Shown: positions 17,147 to 25,836, counted from the stretch's first letter. The stretch is 31,997 nucleotides of DNA from Patescibacteria group bacterium (GCA_018896765.1 JAHILZ010000018.1:1-31997); one strand, 5' to 3'. Numbers and translations are program-made. The notes: generated by a model not told the origin, from the sequence alone.

Positions 17147-17200
17147 AGTCGAAAGTCCATCAAAATAAAAGTCTATAAAGTTCATAAAGTCAAAAAAGTT
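17127..17200 (+). repeat. left inverted repeat of four-helix-bundle cassette
   Basis: This arm is built from short AAAGTC/TATAAAGTC units. A 15-base segment at 17146-17160 and a 14-base segment at 17168-17181 are perfectly complementary to 17628-17642 and 17614-17627 on the other side of the gene. It overlaps the last codons of rnhB. Confidence 0.75.
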
Positions 17201-17206
17201 AAAAAT

Positions 17207-17557
17207 ATGAAAATAGAAAAGTTTGAAGATATAATTGCTTGGCAAAAAGCCGAAGAATTGACGATTGATATTTATAAACAATTTAGAAGTTGCAGAGATT
17301 TTAGTTTCAGAGATCAAATACAGAGAGCCGTTGTTTCTATTATGAATAATATTGCTGAAGGTTTTGAAAGAAGAGGCGATAAGGAATTTAAGCATTTTTT
17401 ATTTATAGCAAAAGGCTCTTGCGGGGAAGCAAGATCGATGCTTTATTTAGCTCTGGAACTTGGATATTTATCTAAAAATGATTTTAGCAGATTTTATAAT
17501 TTATCGCTGGAAATTTCCAAATTATTATCAGGTTTTATTAAAATTCTTGATAAATAA
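17207..17557 (+). CDS. four-helix-bundle protein (S23 / 23S rRNA IVS protein family)
   Basis: 116 residues with the usual family pattern: FEDIIAWQKAEELTIDIY at the N-terminus, FRDQIQRAVVSIMNNIAEGFERRG in the middle, and FLFIAKGSCGEARSMLYLALELGYL toward the end. The family was first met as proteins encoded in 23S rRNA intervening sequences and is related to the Avd accessory proteins of diversity-generating retroelements; the biochemical role is mostly unknown. Here no reverse transcriptase or variable repeat is seen nearby. The gene sits inside a pair of inverted repeats and has no ribosome binding site. It appears as a one-gene cassette inserted between rnhB and the next operon. Confidence 0.85.
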   Translation: MKIEKFEDIIAWQKAEELTIDIYKQFRSCRDFSFRDQIQRAVVSIMNNIAEGFERRGDKEFKHFLFIAKGSCGEARSMLYLALELGYLSKNDFSRFYNLSLEISKLLSGFIKILDK

Positions 17558-17560
17558 TAA

Positions 17561-17649
17561 TTTGACAGACTTTGCAGACTTTTGATGTTAATGATTTTTA
17601 TAGACTGACTCTGACTTTATAGACTTTATGGACTTTCGACTTTAGGACT
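17561..17649 (+). repeat. right inverted repeat of four-helix-bundle cassette
   Basis: This arm is made of GACTTTATAGACTT-type units, complementary to the left arm at 17127-17200 with a 7-base length difference in between. The two arms could pair into a long stem around the gene, or work as terminal repeats of a small mobile unit. Confidence 0.72.
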
Positions 17650-17657
17650 AATTTGGG

Positions 17658-17686
17658 TTGACAAAACGCAAATTTTGTGCTAGGAT
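17658..17686 (+). promoter_or_regulatory. sigma70-type promoter
   Basis: TTGACA (17658-17663), a 17-nt spacer and TAGGAT (17681-17686). The predicted start near 17693 gives a leader of about 115 nt for the large coiled-coil gene, containing a near-perfect palindrome at 17744-17768. Confidence 0.7.
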
Positions 17687-17743
17687 AAAAGAAAATTAAA
17701 TAATTTTTAATTCATCGTTAAGGAATTTGAATATTGAAATGCG

Positions 17744-17768
17744 AACTTAGAGGTTCAACCTCTAAGTT
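17744..17768 (+). promoter_or_regulatory. 25-bp palindrome in leader
   Basis: Two 12-base arms (AACTTAGAGGTT and AACCTCTAAGTT) around a single central C. It lies in the 5' leader of the coiled-coil gene and could be an RNA hairpin or an operator for a dimeric regulator. The leader of the KH gene has a smaller, similar-looking hairpin (28970-28986). Confidence 0.5.
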
Positions 17769-17808
17769 GCGCTGAAAGCTTAATTTATAGTCGTTTAAAA
17801 ATAAAAAT

Positions 17809-20427
17809 ATGAGAAAAGGCGAAATACAATTAGATGAGTCAGTTATTGCGGCATTGGAAAATGGAAATGGCGATAAAACTAAAAATAGTAAATTTTGGGC
17901 GGAAGATCGTTCGGAATGGCAAAAAGAAGAAATTAAAAATAGCAGAGAAAAGGTAAAGGCGGCTCAAATTTTAAGAAGTCATATTAGCGCGGCGGAGGGC
18001 GTTACCGAGACTAATCACGCAAACGAAGCTGTTGAATCGAAAACTAAAACATTTAAAAATGAAAAAGCGGAATTGGAAAAACATTTAGTTGGCCTAAAAG
18101 AATTATTAGATAAAACAAATGCACTTGAAAAAAGAGTAAAAATTGCTTCAAATATGCAAATTGCTAGAGATAAAATGCATGAAGTTGATGCCAAAATCGC
18201 AAATTTAAAAGCGGTGGAAAAAGAGGGAGAGCAAAAGCAGGGCGATTCTGTTAATATAGATGATAAAGCAGACGATTGGAAAAAACTTATAGCGCAAAAT
18301 AAAGCGGATAAATTGGTGAGGAAGGCGGAAAAAGATTCTGCGGCAGCTCCAGCTATAGAAAAAGCGGAGAAAAAAGAGGATAATCCAAAATTAAATTTAA
18401 ATTCTAATCCGTTAAATTTAAAAAATATGGAAAAAAATATAGAGGAAGATGGCGGTTTTGACGCGTACGCAAAAGCTAACGAAGAAAACGCGTTAAAAGA
18501 AGAGCAAGAAAAAGCTTTAAAAGATTTTGAAGCTCAAAAGGATAAAGAGAGCGGTAATTTATATGACGATGTTAACAAAAAATATAAGCTAGAAGCAGAA
18601 CAAAAAAAAGCAAAAGAAGCTTATGAGTCTGAATTTGAAAATCGCGGAAAAACATCAAAAAACGAAAAAGACAAATGGGATAAGTTAAGGGAAAAAGATG
18701 ATGTAGAAAAAGAAAAAAGAGCCGCGAGATTAAAGGAAAAAGAGGAGTTTAAGAATGCGTATAAGCAGCAATTTGGCGAGGAAGAAGATGGCGCTGGTAG
18801 CGTTAAGGATAGTGGAAAACAAAATATTGTTAATAATATTGACGCATCGGTTGATAATGCGCCGGTTGATACAGCGCCTGTTGATAATGTAAGCGATTTG
18901 AAAAAGATTATTCGCGAACGAGAGAAAAATATGCCTAAAAAGATTGGCGATGAATTAATTGATAATGATTTAGAGAAAAGCGCGGCTGAAATTTTAACTA
19001 CAGGAGAACAAGACGCGGAGAAACAAGGAAAACAAAATAAAGGATTAAAAAAAGAACTTACCGAAGAAAGAGAAGTTAATGCCGAATTACAAGACAGGGT
19101 CATTAGAGCTGAAGCAATTTTAACTAATATTGAAAATGCTTTTGAAGAAAAAAAGAAAGAACTCACGGAGAAGGAAGTAAAAGGATTAGGAAAAATTTGG
19201 AAATTTTTAAATAAACCAAAAGTTAAATTTGCAATCGGCGTTGGGTTAATAGGAGGCGCTACTATTGCTACCGGCGGCGGATCCTTGGTGGGCGCTTGGC
19301 TTCATTTGCCTTATGGTTTAGGAATTGCCGGCTTAGGCGGAACTAGTAATTTGACTACCGCTTTATTGGGTTCGGGTTTTGCCGCAAGCGCTTATGGCAG
19401 TAAATTAAAAGAAGGTTTTAGACAAAACATGAATGAGCTTTTAGATATAGCGAAAAGCGCAAAAGAGTCTGCGGCTGGCGGAACACAAACAGAAAAGCGG
19501 TTGCAAGCCAGTGAAGCAGCGAGCAGAAGTAGCGCGGAAAAATCAACGGATGGCAAGAATGAAAAACTTGATGTTGAAAAAATTGTGAATTTTGTTAAAG
19601 AAGCGAAAGAGAATAAGCTGACGGCTCAGAATCTTTTAAATGGATTCGGCGGTAAAGTTGAGAACATAGAAGGGGCAAGGCAGCTCATTGAATCCGAGAT
19701 GAGCATTTTTGCTTTTTCTAAAGAGAAAAGGGATATTAATGACGCTCATAAATGGTTAAGGAAAAAATTAGAAGAAATAAACGAAATAAAAAAGCAAGAA
19801 CAGGTATCTAAAGAAAGTACCGAACAGCAACCGACGGAAGCTGGGGTTAAGGCGGTGAATGAATCTGTCGAACTTGCCGAACCCGCTAAAGCGGTTGAAA
19901 CAGGCAAGCTAGAGAAGCCAGAAGCAAAAGAAGCGAGCAAAGATAATAAACCCGAGGTCGGCAATGTTATTTTAAAAGAAACTCCCGCGAGAAAAGAGGG
20001 TTCGTCAGCCGAGAATTTAGTATCTTTGGAGGACCAGAAAAAACTTTTTGAAGCGAAAGATAGATTTTTTGGCCTGTCAAGATTAATCGGTCAGAATAAA
20101 GAAAAAATAAATACGAATGTTCTTGAAACGATTGCCGAGCTGGTAAATAGTGAAATTGAAAAAGGTAAATATGAAACAGTTGATCCTGTGGTTAAACTCG
20201 CGAATGATTTAGTGGAAAATAAAGAAAAGTTTGATTTTTTTGGCAAAGAGGCCAATGCGGGTAATCGCGACAACGTTGCAAAAGAAAAGCTGATCAGCGA
20301 AATTAAAACCCACGCTCTTCATATGGAAAATAATGGGTTATTGGGAGCGACTGCGGAAGAAAAAGAAAAGAATCGGCTTGCTATTGCTGCTTTGCTGGAT
20401 AGCAAAGAATTTAAAAGTCAAATTTAA
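17809..20427 (+). CDS. large coiled-coil protein with Gly/Ala-rich hydrophobic core
   Basis: 872 residues, extremely rich in Lys, Glu, Ala and Asn. Residues 1-460 are mostly charged coiled coil, with a PVDTAPVDN mini-repeat near residue 350. A Gly- and Ala-rich hydrophobic block (about 472-530) could form one or two membrane helices or a hairpin. The rest is again charged helix and linker. No signal peptide and no family that I recognise. It has its own promoter and a long leader with a palindrome. It may be a lineage-specific cell-envelope or cytoskeletal protein; this is only a guess from composition. Low-complexity content makes homology calls unsafe. Confidence 0.7.
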   Translation: MRKGEIQLDESVIAALENGNGDKTKNSKFWAEDRSEWQKEEIKNSREKVKAAQILRSHISAAEGVTETNHANEAVESKTKTFKNEKAELEKHLVGLKELLDKTNALEKRVKIASNMQIARDKMHEVDAKIANLKAVEKEGEQKQGDSVNIDDKADDWKKLIAQNKADKLVRKAEKDSAAAPAIEKAEKKEDNPKLNLNSNPLNLKNMEKNIEEDGGFDAYAKANEENALKEEQEKALKDFEAQKDKESGNLYDDVNKKYKLEAEQKKAKEAYESEFENRGKTSKNEKDKWDKLREKDDVEKEKRAARLKEKEEFKNAYKQQFGEEEDGAGSVKDSGKQNIVNNIDASVDNAPVDTAPVDNVSDLKKIIREREKNMPKKIGDELIDNDLEKSAAEILTTGEQDAEKQGKQNKGLKKELTEEREVNAELQDRVIRAEAILTNIENAFEEKKKELTEKEVKGLGKIWKFLNKPKVKFAIGVGLIGGATIATGGGSLVGAWLHLPYGLGIAGLGGTSNLTTALLGSGFAASAYGSKLKEGFRQNMNELLDIAKSAKESAAGGTQTEKRLQASEAASRSSAEKSTDGKNEKLDVEKIVNFVKEAKENKLTAQNLLNGFGGKVENIEGARQLIESEMSIFAFSKEKRDINDAHKWLRKKLEEINEIKKQEQVSKESTEQQPTEAGVKAVNESVELAEPAKAVETGKLEKPEAKEASKDNKPEVGNVILKETPARKEGSSAENLVSLEDQKKLFEAKDRFFGLSRLIGQNKEKINTNVLETIAELVNSEIEKGKYETVDPVVKLANDLVENKEKFDFFGKEANAGNRDNVAKEKLISEIKTHALHMENNGLLGATAEEKEKNRLAIAALLDSKEFKSQI

Positions 20428-20451
20428 TTCATTAATTTTTATATTAATTTT

Positions 20452-20733
20452 ATGACCACAACAATCCAAGACAATATAATCGAAAAATTAGGGCTGGAAA
20501 AATTGCCAACGGCGGCGCAGGCGGATTTTTTAATCAGAATGGCCGAAATTATCCAAAAAAGGCTGGCTTTGCGGGTGATGAAAATGCTTCCGGAGTCTGC
20601 TCTTGACGAATACATAAAAATAGTAGATAATGATGAAATTGGCGGACATGAGTTTTTGGCCAAAAAAATACCAAATTACGCCGCGATAATCGAAGAGGAG
20701 ATTACTAATTTTAAGCAAGAGATAACAGCTTAA
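20452..20733 (+). CDS. small helical protein, possibly DUF5663-like
   Basis: 93 residues, all predicted helix: an N-terminal IIEKLGLEKLPTAAQADFLIRMAEIIQKRLALRVMKML block followed by an acidic segment and a last helix. The pattern recalls the small DUF5663 proteins common in Patescibacteria (a leucine-rich 'lp.e.q..fl.km.e.iq.ri..r' stretch), but I cannot confirm this. The gene follows the coiled-coil gene by 24 nt and may share its transcript. A repeat-filled spacer separates it from rpmF. Confidence 0.6.
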   Translation: MTTTIQDNIIEKLGLEKLPTAAQADFLIRMAEIIQKRLALRVMKMLPESALDEYIKIVDNDEIGGHEFLAKKIPNYAAIIEEEITNFKQEITA

Positions 20734-20860
20734 ATCAATTAAATCCAAATGCCAAAATCCAAATAACAAATCAAGCCCAAAATCCAAATGACTAAATTTG
20801 ACATTTGAGCATTTGATATTGATTTGACATTTGAAATTTGAGCTTTGAAATTATAAAACC
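20734..20860. repeat. palindromic quasi-tandem spacer (CCAAAT/ATTTGG type)
   Basis: The gap is filled with AAATCCAAATGCCAAAATCC-like units and their complements (ATTTGACATTTGAGCATTTGA), making an imperfect long hairpin. It is the same kind of sequence as 5525-5657. Confidence 0.72.
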
Positions 20861-21091
20861 ATGAGCACTCCTAAAAAAAGACACACCAGAGGCAGAACAG
20901 GAGCTCGCAGAAGCCATCATGCTTTAGGGCAAATTAAGCTCGTAAAGTGCGAGAAGTGCGGCACATTGATTTTGCCGCACCATATGTGCGCGACTTGCGG
21001 CGTCTATGCCGGCAGAGAAGTTTTGAAAATTGTTTCAAAAGCGGAAAAAGCCAAAGCAAAAGCCGATAAGCATAAAAAGAAAAATGAATAA
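20861..21091 (+). CDS. rpmF: 50S ribosomal protein L32
   Basis: 76 residues. The N-terminus STPKKRHTRGRTGARRSHHAL is the standard L32 start (P-K-K-R-x-S/T-x-x-R). Four cysteines (CEKCG and CATCG) form the usual zinc ribbon, and the chain ends in a basic tail. It is a little longer than the ~57-60 residues of many bacteria because of the Lys/Ala-rich C-terminal extension. No Shine-Dalgarno sequence is seen. nusB follows after another repeat spacer. Confidence 0.95.
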   Translation: MSTPKKRHTRGRTGARRSHHALGQIKLVKCEKCGTLILPHHMCATCGVYAGREVLKIVSKAEKAKAKADKHKKKNE

Positions 21092-21103
21092 TAAAATTGT
21101 ATT

Positions 21104-21183
21104 AAGTATCAAGTAGTAAGTATTAGGTATAAACTTCAAATTTGAATTATACATAATACTTGATACATAATACTTGATACTGT
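21104..21183. repeat. palindromic spacer (AAGTATCAAGTA type)
   Basis: Units of ATTAAGTATCAAGTA and AAGTATTAGGTATAA on the left are complementary to TTATACATAATACTTGATAC repeated on the right. The whole rpmF-nusB gap can fold into one hairpin. Confidence 0.7.
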
Positions 21184-21186
21184 TTC

Positions 21187-21702
21187 ATGTCCGCTCGCCA
21201 TTTATCCAGATCAATAGTTCTTCAGACGCTTTATGAGTGGGATTTTTTGAGTAATTTTGTAAATAGCAAAGACAGAGGCGAGGAAATTAAAAAACAGGAG
21301 CATTTTGTTAAATTGCTGGATAGGAATATAAAAGAGCTAGCCGCGGGCGTCGATGACGCGAGTTTTATTATTGAACTTGCCAAGGGAATAAAAGATCGAA
21401 AAGAAGAGATTGATAAAATTATTGAAGTCGCTACTCCTGATTGGCCGATTAATCAAATTACTATCGTCGATCGAAATGTTTTGCGTTTGGGAATTTATGA
21501 ATTATATTTCGGCGACACGGCGCAGGTTCCTCCGAAAGTCGCGATCAATGAAGCGATCGAGCTGGCGAAAACATTCGGCGGCGAGTCTTCGGGTAAATTC
21601 GTAAATGGGGTTTTGGGAACGATTTTTCGCGATATAGCTGAAAAAAATCAAAAAGTTATTGGCGGGGAAGGAAAAAAGACTAAGATTAAAAAGAAAAAAT
21701 AA
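21187..21702 (+). CDS. nusB: transcription antitermination factor NusB
   Basis: 171 residues. The start SARHLSRSIVLQTLYEWDF is the conserved RNA-binding N-terminus; the C-terminal part has PKVAINEAIELAKTFGGESSGKFVNGVLG, the family hallmark. NusB, with S10 (NusE), binds boxA and supports rRNA transcription. The family normally has ~140 residues; the extra length comes from a charged loop near residues 20-45 and a Lys-rich tail. It lies between rpmF and rnc, all concerned with RNA and ribosomes. Confidence 0.93.
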   Translation: MSARHLSRSIVLQTLYEWDFLSNFVNSKDRGEEIKKQEHFVKLLDRNIKELAAGVDDASFIIELAKGIKDRKEEIDKIIEVATPDWPINQITIVDRNVLRLGIYELYFGDTAQVPPKVAINEAIELAKTFGGESSGKFVNGVLGTIFRDIAEKNQKVIGGEGKKTKIKKKK

Positions 21703-21710
21703 ATTCTAAA

Positions 21711-21802
21711 AATATTGGATAGTGGATATTAGATATTATCTTCATGGTTTGAGAAATTAAACCGAAATTAATATCAAATATTTAATATCCAATATCCGCA
21801 AG
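21711..21802. repeat. palindromic spacer (ATATTGGATA type)
   Basis: ATATTGGATAGTGGATATT on the left pairs with AATATCAAATATTTAATATC and AATATCCAATATCC on the right, filling the nusB-rnc gap with one imperfect hairpin. The unit differs from those in the other spacers. Confidence 0.7.
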
Positions 21803-21807
21803 ATACA

Positions 21808-22500
21808 ATGCAAGCGAAATTGGCAAAATTAGAGAAAATTTTAAAAGTTAAATTTAAAAATAAAGACTTGCTTCATCAGGCAATGGTTCATCGATCTTAT
21901 TTGAATGAAAATCCAAGTTTTTCTCTTTCGCACAATGAACGGCTGGAATTTTTAGGAGATGCCGTGCTGGAACTGGTAATAACCGATTATCTTTATAATA
22001 ACTATTCTAATCCGGAAGGGGAGCTTACGAATTTTCGCGCGGCTTTGGTCAATAGCGATATGCTGGCAAAAATCGCGAACCAGCTGGGCTTGGAAGAATT
22101 TCTTTTAATGAGCAAAGGCGAGTCGAAAGACACGGGGCGCGCCAGGCAATATATAATGGCTAACGCGGTGGAATCGCTAATCGGAGCGATTTATCTCGAT
22201 CGTGGCTATAAGATTTCTAAAAAATTCATTGAAGAAAATATAGTGCGAGAACTGCCGAATATACTGGAACAAAAACTTTATCAGGATCCAAAAAGCAAGT
22301 TTCAGGAAGAGTCCCAAGAGCGCGAAGGGATTACTCCGTCCTATGAAGTTATCAAGGATTGGGGCCCAGATCATGATAAGCATTTTATTGTCGGAGTATT
22401 TTTGGGAAAAGATTTGATTGCCAAGGGCGAAGGAAAAAGCAAGCAGGACGCTCAGCGCAACGCCGCCGAGGAAGGATTGAAAGCGAAAGGGTGGAAGTAG
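21808..22500 (+). CDS. rnc: ribonuclease III
   Basis: 230 residues. The nuclease signature NERLEFLGDAVLEL is at about residues 46-59, and the second acidic cluster is in ANAVESLIGAIYLDRG. A C-terminal double-stranded-RNA-binding domain follows (DPKSKFQEESQER..., ending GKSKQDAQRNAAEEGLKA). It processes rRNA precursors and other duplex RNA. The length is normal. No Shine-Dalgarno sequence. A strong terminator lies about 50 nt downstream. Confidence 0.95.
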   Translation: MQAKLAKLEKILKVKFKNKDLLHQAMVHRSYLNENPSFSLSHNERLEFLGDAVLELVITDYLYNNYSNPEGELTNFRAALVNSDMLAKIANQLGLEEFLLMSKGESKDTGRARQYIMANAVESLIGAIYLDRGYKISKKFIEENIVRELPNILEQKLYQDPKSKFQEESQEREGITPSYEVIKDWGPDHDKHFIVGVFLGKDLIAKGEGKSKQDAQRNAAEEGLKAKGWK

Positions 22501-22552
22501 AAGATTAGTTGGTAGGTTGTAGTGGGTAGTTGGTAGTAAAGAAAATAAAAGT

Positions 22553-22590
22553 GTTTTTAAAAGGCCGAAAGGCTTTTTAAAAACTATTTT
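22553..22590 (+). terminator. rho-independent terminator after rnc
   Basis: GTTTTTAAAAGGCC and GGCTTTTTAAAAAC form a nearly perfect stem around GAAA (22553-22584), followed by TATTTTTT. It lies directly ahead of the glmS promoter. Confidence 0.75.
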
Positions 22591-22618
22591 TTGACAATTT
22601 CTAAATTCCTGTTATACT
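22591..22618 (+). promoter_or_regulatory. sigma70-type promoter for glmS
   Basis: TTGACA (22591-22596), 16-nt spacer, TATACT (22613-22618). The leader of ~70 nt contains a 20-base AT-rich direct repeat (22625-22644 and 22666-22685), the second copy ending 8 nt before the glmS ATG. No glmS ribozyme is visible; the leader is too short for one. Confidence 0.7.
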
Positions 22619-22693
22619 TTTTATAATCTATTAAATTAAAATTAAAGATAAAATCGTTTCTGGTAAATCTATTAAATTAAAATTATTAAACTT

Positions 22694-24538
22694 ATGTGCG
22701 GAATAATAGGATATTTAAGTAATGAGGATAAAGATATTGTCCCAATATTAATCGCGGGTTTAAAGCGTCTTGAATATCGCGGTTATGATAGTTGTGGTAT
22801 TGTTGTTTGTAATTCAAAATCTGAGACATTGATAGAAAAATCAACCGCAAGAGTTAAAAAATTAGAGGAAAAGGCAAAAAATCATCCTTTTCCGGCAAAT
22901 ATGGGCATCGGGCATACGAGATGGGCAACCCATGGTTTAGTAACAGAAAAAAATGCTCATCCGCATTGTGATTGTAAAAGAGAAATTTTTTTGGTTCATA
23001 ATGGAATTATTGAAAATTACAAAACAATAAAAGAAAAGCTTAAGAAAAAGGGGCATAATTTTATTTCCGAAACCGATACTGAGGCATTAGCTCATTTAAT
23101 AGAACATTTTTTTAAGGATAATTTAGAAGATGCTGTAAAAAAAGCATTAAAACTTGTTAAAGGGACTTATGGATTGGCAGTAATATCTTCAAGAGATCCT
23201 AAAAAAATTGTAATTGCTAAAAATGCTAGTCCTTTGGTTTTTTCAATTAATGATGGTGGAGAGGTGTTGGTTGCTTCAGACGCCACTTCTATTTTAAATT
23301 TTTCTCGAAAGGTAATTTTTTTAGAGGATAAAGAGATAGCCGTTTTAACTTCTAAAGGATTTAAGGTTTTTGATATGGAAAGCGATCGTCTTAAAACAAA
23401 AGAATTTCAGGAGCTGGATTGGACGATTGAAAAAGCTGAAAAATCCGGTTATTCTCATTTTATGCTGAAGGAGATATGCGAAGAGCCGGAAGCAATTAGA
23501 AATTCTATTCGAGGAAGAATAATCGCTGAAGATGGGTTAGCAAAATTAGGGGGTCTAGAAAAAGTACAAGACAAGTTAAGAGAAATTGAAAAATTATTTT
23601 TAGTTAGTTGCGGAACAGCCAGTTACGCGGCTGAGGTGGGAAAATATATGCTGGAAGAATATGCCGGCATTTCTACGGAAACTGATATTGCTTCGGAGTT
23701 TAGATATAGGAAACCGATTTTAACTAAAAAGACTGCTTTTTTAGCCGTATCTCAATCTGGTGAAACAGCAGACACTCTGGCTGCTTTAAATGAAGCGAAA
23801 AGAAAAGGGATATTAACTTTAGGAATTGTTAATGTCGTTGGTTCATCTGTTGCCAGGCAGACTGATGCCGGTATTTATAATCATGTTGGGCCGGAAAATG
23901 CCGTTGCGTCTACAAAAGCTTTTCTCTCACAGCTATCGATCATGGTTCTTCTTACGGTGTTTCTGGGAAGACAGAGAGATATGAGTCTGGTTATGGGAAA
24001 AAGAATTTTAGGCGAATTAGAAAAAATACCGGATTTAATGAAAGAAATTCTTAAAGAATCAGAAAAAATCAAAGAAATAGCCGTGAAATATTCTCGCTAT
24101 CGAAATTTTATTTTTTTAGGAAGAAAATATAATGCGCCAATTGCTAAAGAAGGAGCGTTAAAATTAAAAGAAATTGCTTATTTTATTCATGCAGAGGGTT
24201 ATCCTGCCGGTGAAATGAAGCATGGTCCGATTGCTCTTGCTGATAAAAACTTTCCTTTCTTTTTTATTGCTCCTTCCGATTCTGTTTATGAAAAAACGAT
24301 TTCAAATATGGAAGAAATAAAAGCGAGAAATGCGCCGATTATCGCCATTGCCACAAAAGGTAATGAAGAGATAAAAAATATCGCTGATGATGTCATTTAT
24401 ATTCCAAAAACCTTGGAAATGCTAACGCCGATGTTAACTAGCTTACCGCTTCATCTTTTTGCTTACTACGCCGGAGTGAAATTGAATTGTGATGTTGATA
24501 GGCCGAGGAATTTAGCAAAAAGTGTTACTGTGGAATAA
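22694..24538 (+). CDS. glmS: glutamine--fructose-6-phosphate aminotransferase (isomerizing)
   Basis: 614 residues, normal length. The N-terminal glutaminase domain has the nucleophile Cys2 (MCGIIGYLS) and GHTRWATHG. Two SIS domains follow, with SCGTASYAAEVG, SQSGETADT and STKAFLSQL; late AEGYPAGEMKHGPIAL and C-terminal DRPRNLAKSVTVE complete the isomerase site. It makes glucosamine-6-phosphate, the first step to UDP-GlcNAc for cell-wall and glycan synthesis, which fits the GT-C genes in the window. It has its own promoter; the broken aminotransferase gene follows 25 nt later. Confidence 0.96.
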   Translation: MCGIIGYLSNEDKDIVPILIAGLKRLEYRGYDSCGIVVCNSKSETLIEKSTARVKKLEEKAKNHPFPANMGIGHTRWATHGLVTEKNAHPHCDCKREIFLVHNGIIENYKTIKEKLKKKGHNFISETDTEALAHLIEHFFKDNLEDAVKKALKLVKGTYGLAVISSRDPKKIVIAKNASPLVFSINDGGEVLVASDATSILNFSRKVIFLEDKEIAVLTSKGFKVFDMESDRLKTKEFQELDWTIEKAEKSGYSHFMLKEICEEPEAIRNSIRGRIIAEDGLAKLGGLEKVQDKLREIEKLFLVSCGTASYAAEVGKYMLEEYAGISTETDIASEFRYRKPILTKKTAFLAVSQSGETADTLAALNEAKRKGILTLGIVNVVGSSVARQTDAGIYNHVGPENAVASTKAFLSQLSIMVLLTVFLGRQRDMSLVMGKRILGELEKIPDLMKEILKESEKIKEIAVKYSRYRNFIFLGRKYNAPIAKEGALKLKEIAYFIHAEGYPAGEMKHGPIALADKNFPFFFIAPSDSVYEKTISNMEEIKARNAPIIAIATKGNEEIKNIADDVIYIPKTLEMLTPMLTSLPLHLFAYYAGVKLNCDVDRPRNLAKSVTVE

Positions 24539-24563
24539 AATCATAATTTAATTTAAAAATATT

Positions 24564-25808
24564 ATGGATAGTGGTTGTCAATTTCTCACTAAAAATATTA
24601 TTCCGGAAGCGAGTAAGATTGTTATGAAAAAAGGAAAGGGCGTTGTTCTGTGGGACAATAACGGTAAAGATTATATTGATTTTAGCGCCCAAACTCTTAA
24701 TCTGAGTTTAGGTCAATGTTATCCGGATTTTACAAACACAATTATCAAACAATTAAATAATTATACATTTCTTTCTTCCTGATTTATTTGTGAGCCGTTT
24801 TTAGAATTAGCCGAAACATTAGTAAATTTAGCTCCTAAAGAATTAACAAAAATAAATCTTAAACTGAATAATGGAAGCGATGCAAATGAAAGTGCTTTTA
24901 AGAGAGTGAGAAAATATCACAAAAAACAAACTATCGCCTCTTTTTATGGAAGCCGTCTCGGAGAAACATCAGAAACTATAAATGCAAATGGAAAACATTT
25001 TGAAAACAGACAGTACATCGGCGGAAGTCAAAAATTTGAATTTTTTCCACCTCCTCATTCCAATTTTATACCTTCGTGTAAGACTACAAAAGAAGCGGAA
25101 AATTTTTCACTTTTAAGTTTTCAAAAACTACTTGAAAAAAATGATGATATTTGCGCAGTTATTGTTGAACCGATTATGGTAAATGCTGGAGTATATCTTT
25201 TGTCACCTTCTTATCTTGGCAGACTTCGTGTTTTATGTGATAAGCATCAAATAGCTCTTATTTTTGATGAAATACAGACTGCTTTTGGATGGTTAGGAAC
25301 ATTTTTTGCCGCGTCAAAATATAAAGTTATACCAGATATACTGACATTAGGTAAAGCCCTTTCTCCGGGGTTTCCTCTTGCCGCTATTCTCATGCGACCA
25401 AAATATGATGTTTTAAATTACGGAGAAGATAAATTTACTTATGGTGGTCACCCTCTTTCTTGTGCCGTAGCTTTGCAAAATATCAAAATCCTGGAACAGA
25501 TAAAAATGAATAGCATTGTTTTAGAAAAAAGTATTCTTATTTTTAAGCTTTTGTCAGAAATGCAAAAGAAAAATAGTCTTATTAAGGAAATTAGAGGCGA
25601 GGGATTAATCTGGGGAATAGATTTTGGCACAAAAACATCTTTTTTAAAAGTGGAAAAAATATATAAACTAGCTCTTTCAAATGGACTTATTTTGAGAAAA
25701 AGTCAGGATGGGCTTGGTTCATCTTTAATTATGAAACTTCCTTTAATTATTGCTGAAAAAGAAATTAGAGAAGGAATTAAAAGATTTGAGCGATCGTTAT
25801 TTTTTTAA
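24564..25808 (+). pseudogene. class III PLP aminotransferase with one in-frame UGA
   Basis: Read through the single UGA at 24780-24782 (codon 73), one frame of 414 residues covers a whole class III aminotransferase: N-terminal VVLWDNNGKDYIDFSA, NGSDANESAFKRVRKY, the PLP-holding Asp in IFDEIQTAFG (D235), the Schiff-base Lys in LTLGKALSPG (K264), and YGGHPLSCAVAL. Codons after the UGA run straight on (FICEPFLELAETL) without shift, matching the region that normally follows. No good start codon lies just after the UGA; the nearest is a GTG at 24906, in the middle of the domain. So this is either a very young nonsense mutation (CGA or TGG to TGA), a sequence error, or read-through. Substrate unknown; an omega-amino acid or ornithine type is possible. 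Confidence 0.8.
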
Positions 25809-25836
25809 AAATAAATTATAATAGTTATATCGAATC

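Noticed and set aside
17207..17557. Diversity-generating retroelement accessory gene (avd)
   Set aside because: The protein is related in fold, but no reverse transcriptase, template repeat or variable repeat is seen nearby.
5525..21802. CRISPR array in the repeat-filled spacers
   Set aside because: Units are short, degenerate and palindromic, with no regular repeat-spacer pattern and no cas genes.
22619..22693. glmS ribozyme in the glmS leader
   Set aside because: The leader is only ~70 nt, AT-rich and repetitive; the ribozyme needs about twice that with a defined core.
24774..24830. Selenocysteine at the UGA
   Set aside because: No convincing SECIS-like stem-loop follows the codon by eye, and class III aminotransferases have no known selenocysteine at that position.
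24564..25808. Genetic code 25 or 4 (UGA as Gly or Trp) as in Gracilibacteria/Absconditabacteria
   Set aside because: Those codes use UGA often inside genes. Here thousands of codons in long conserved genes contain only one, so a full reassignment does not fit.
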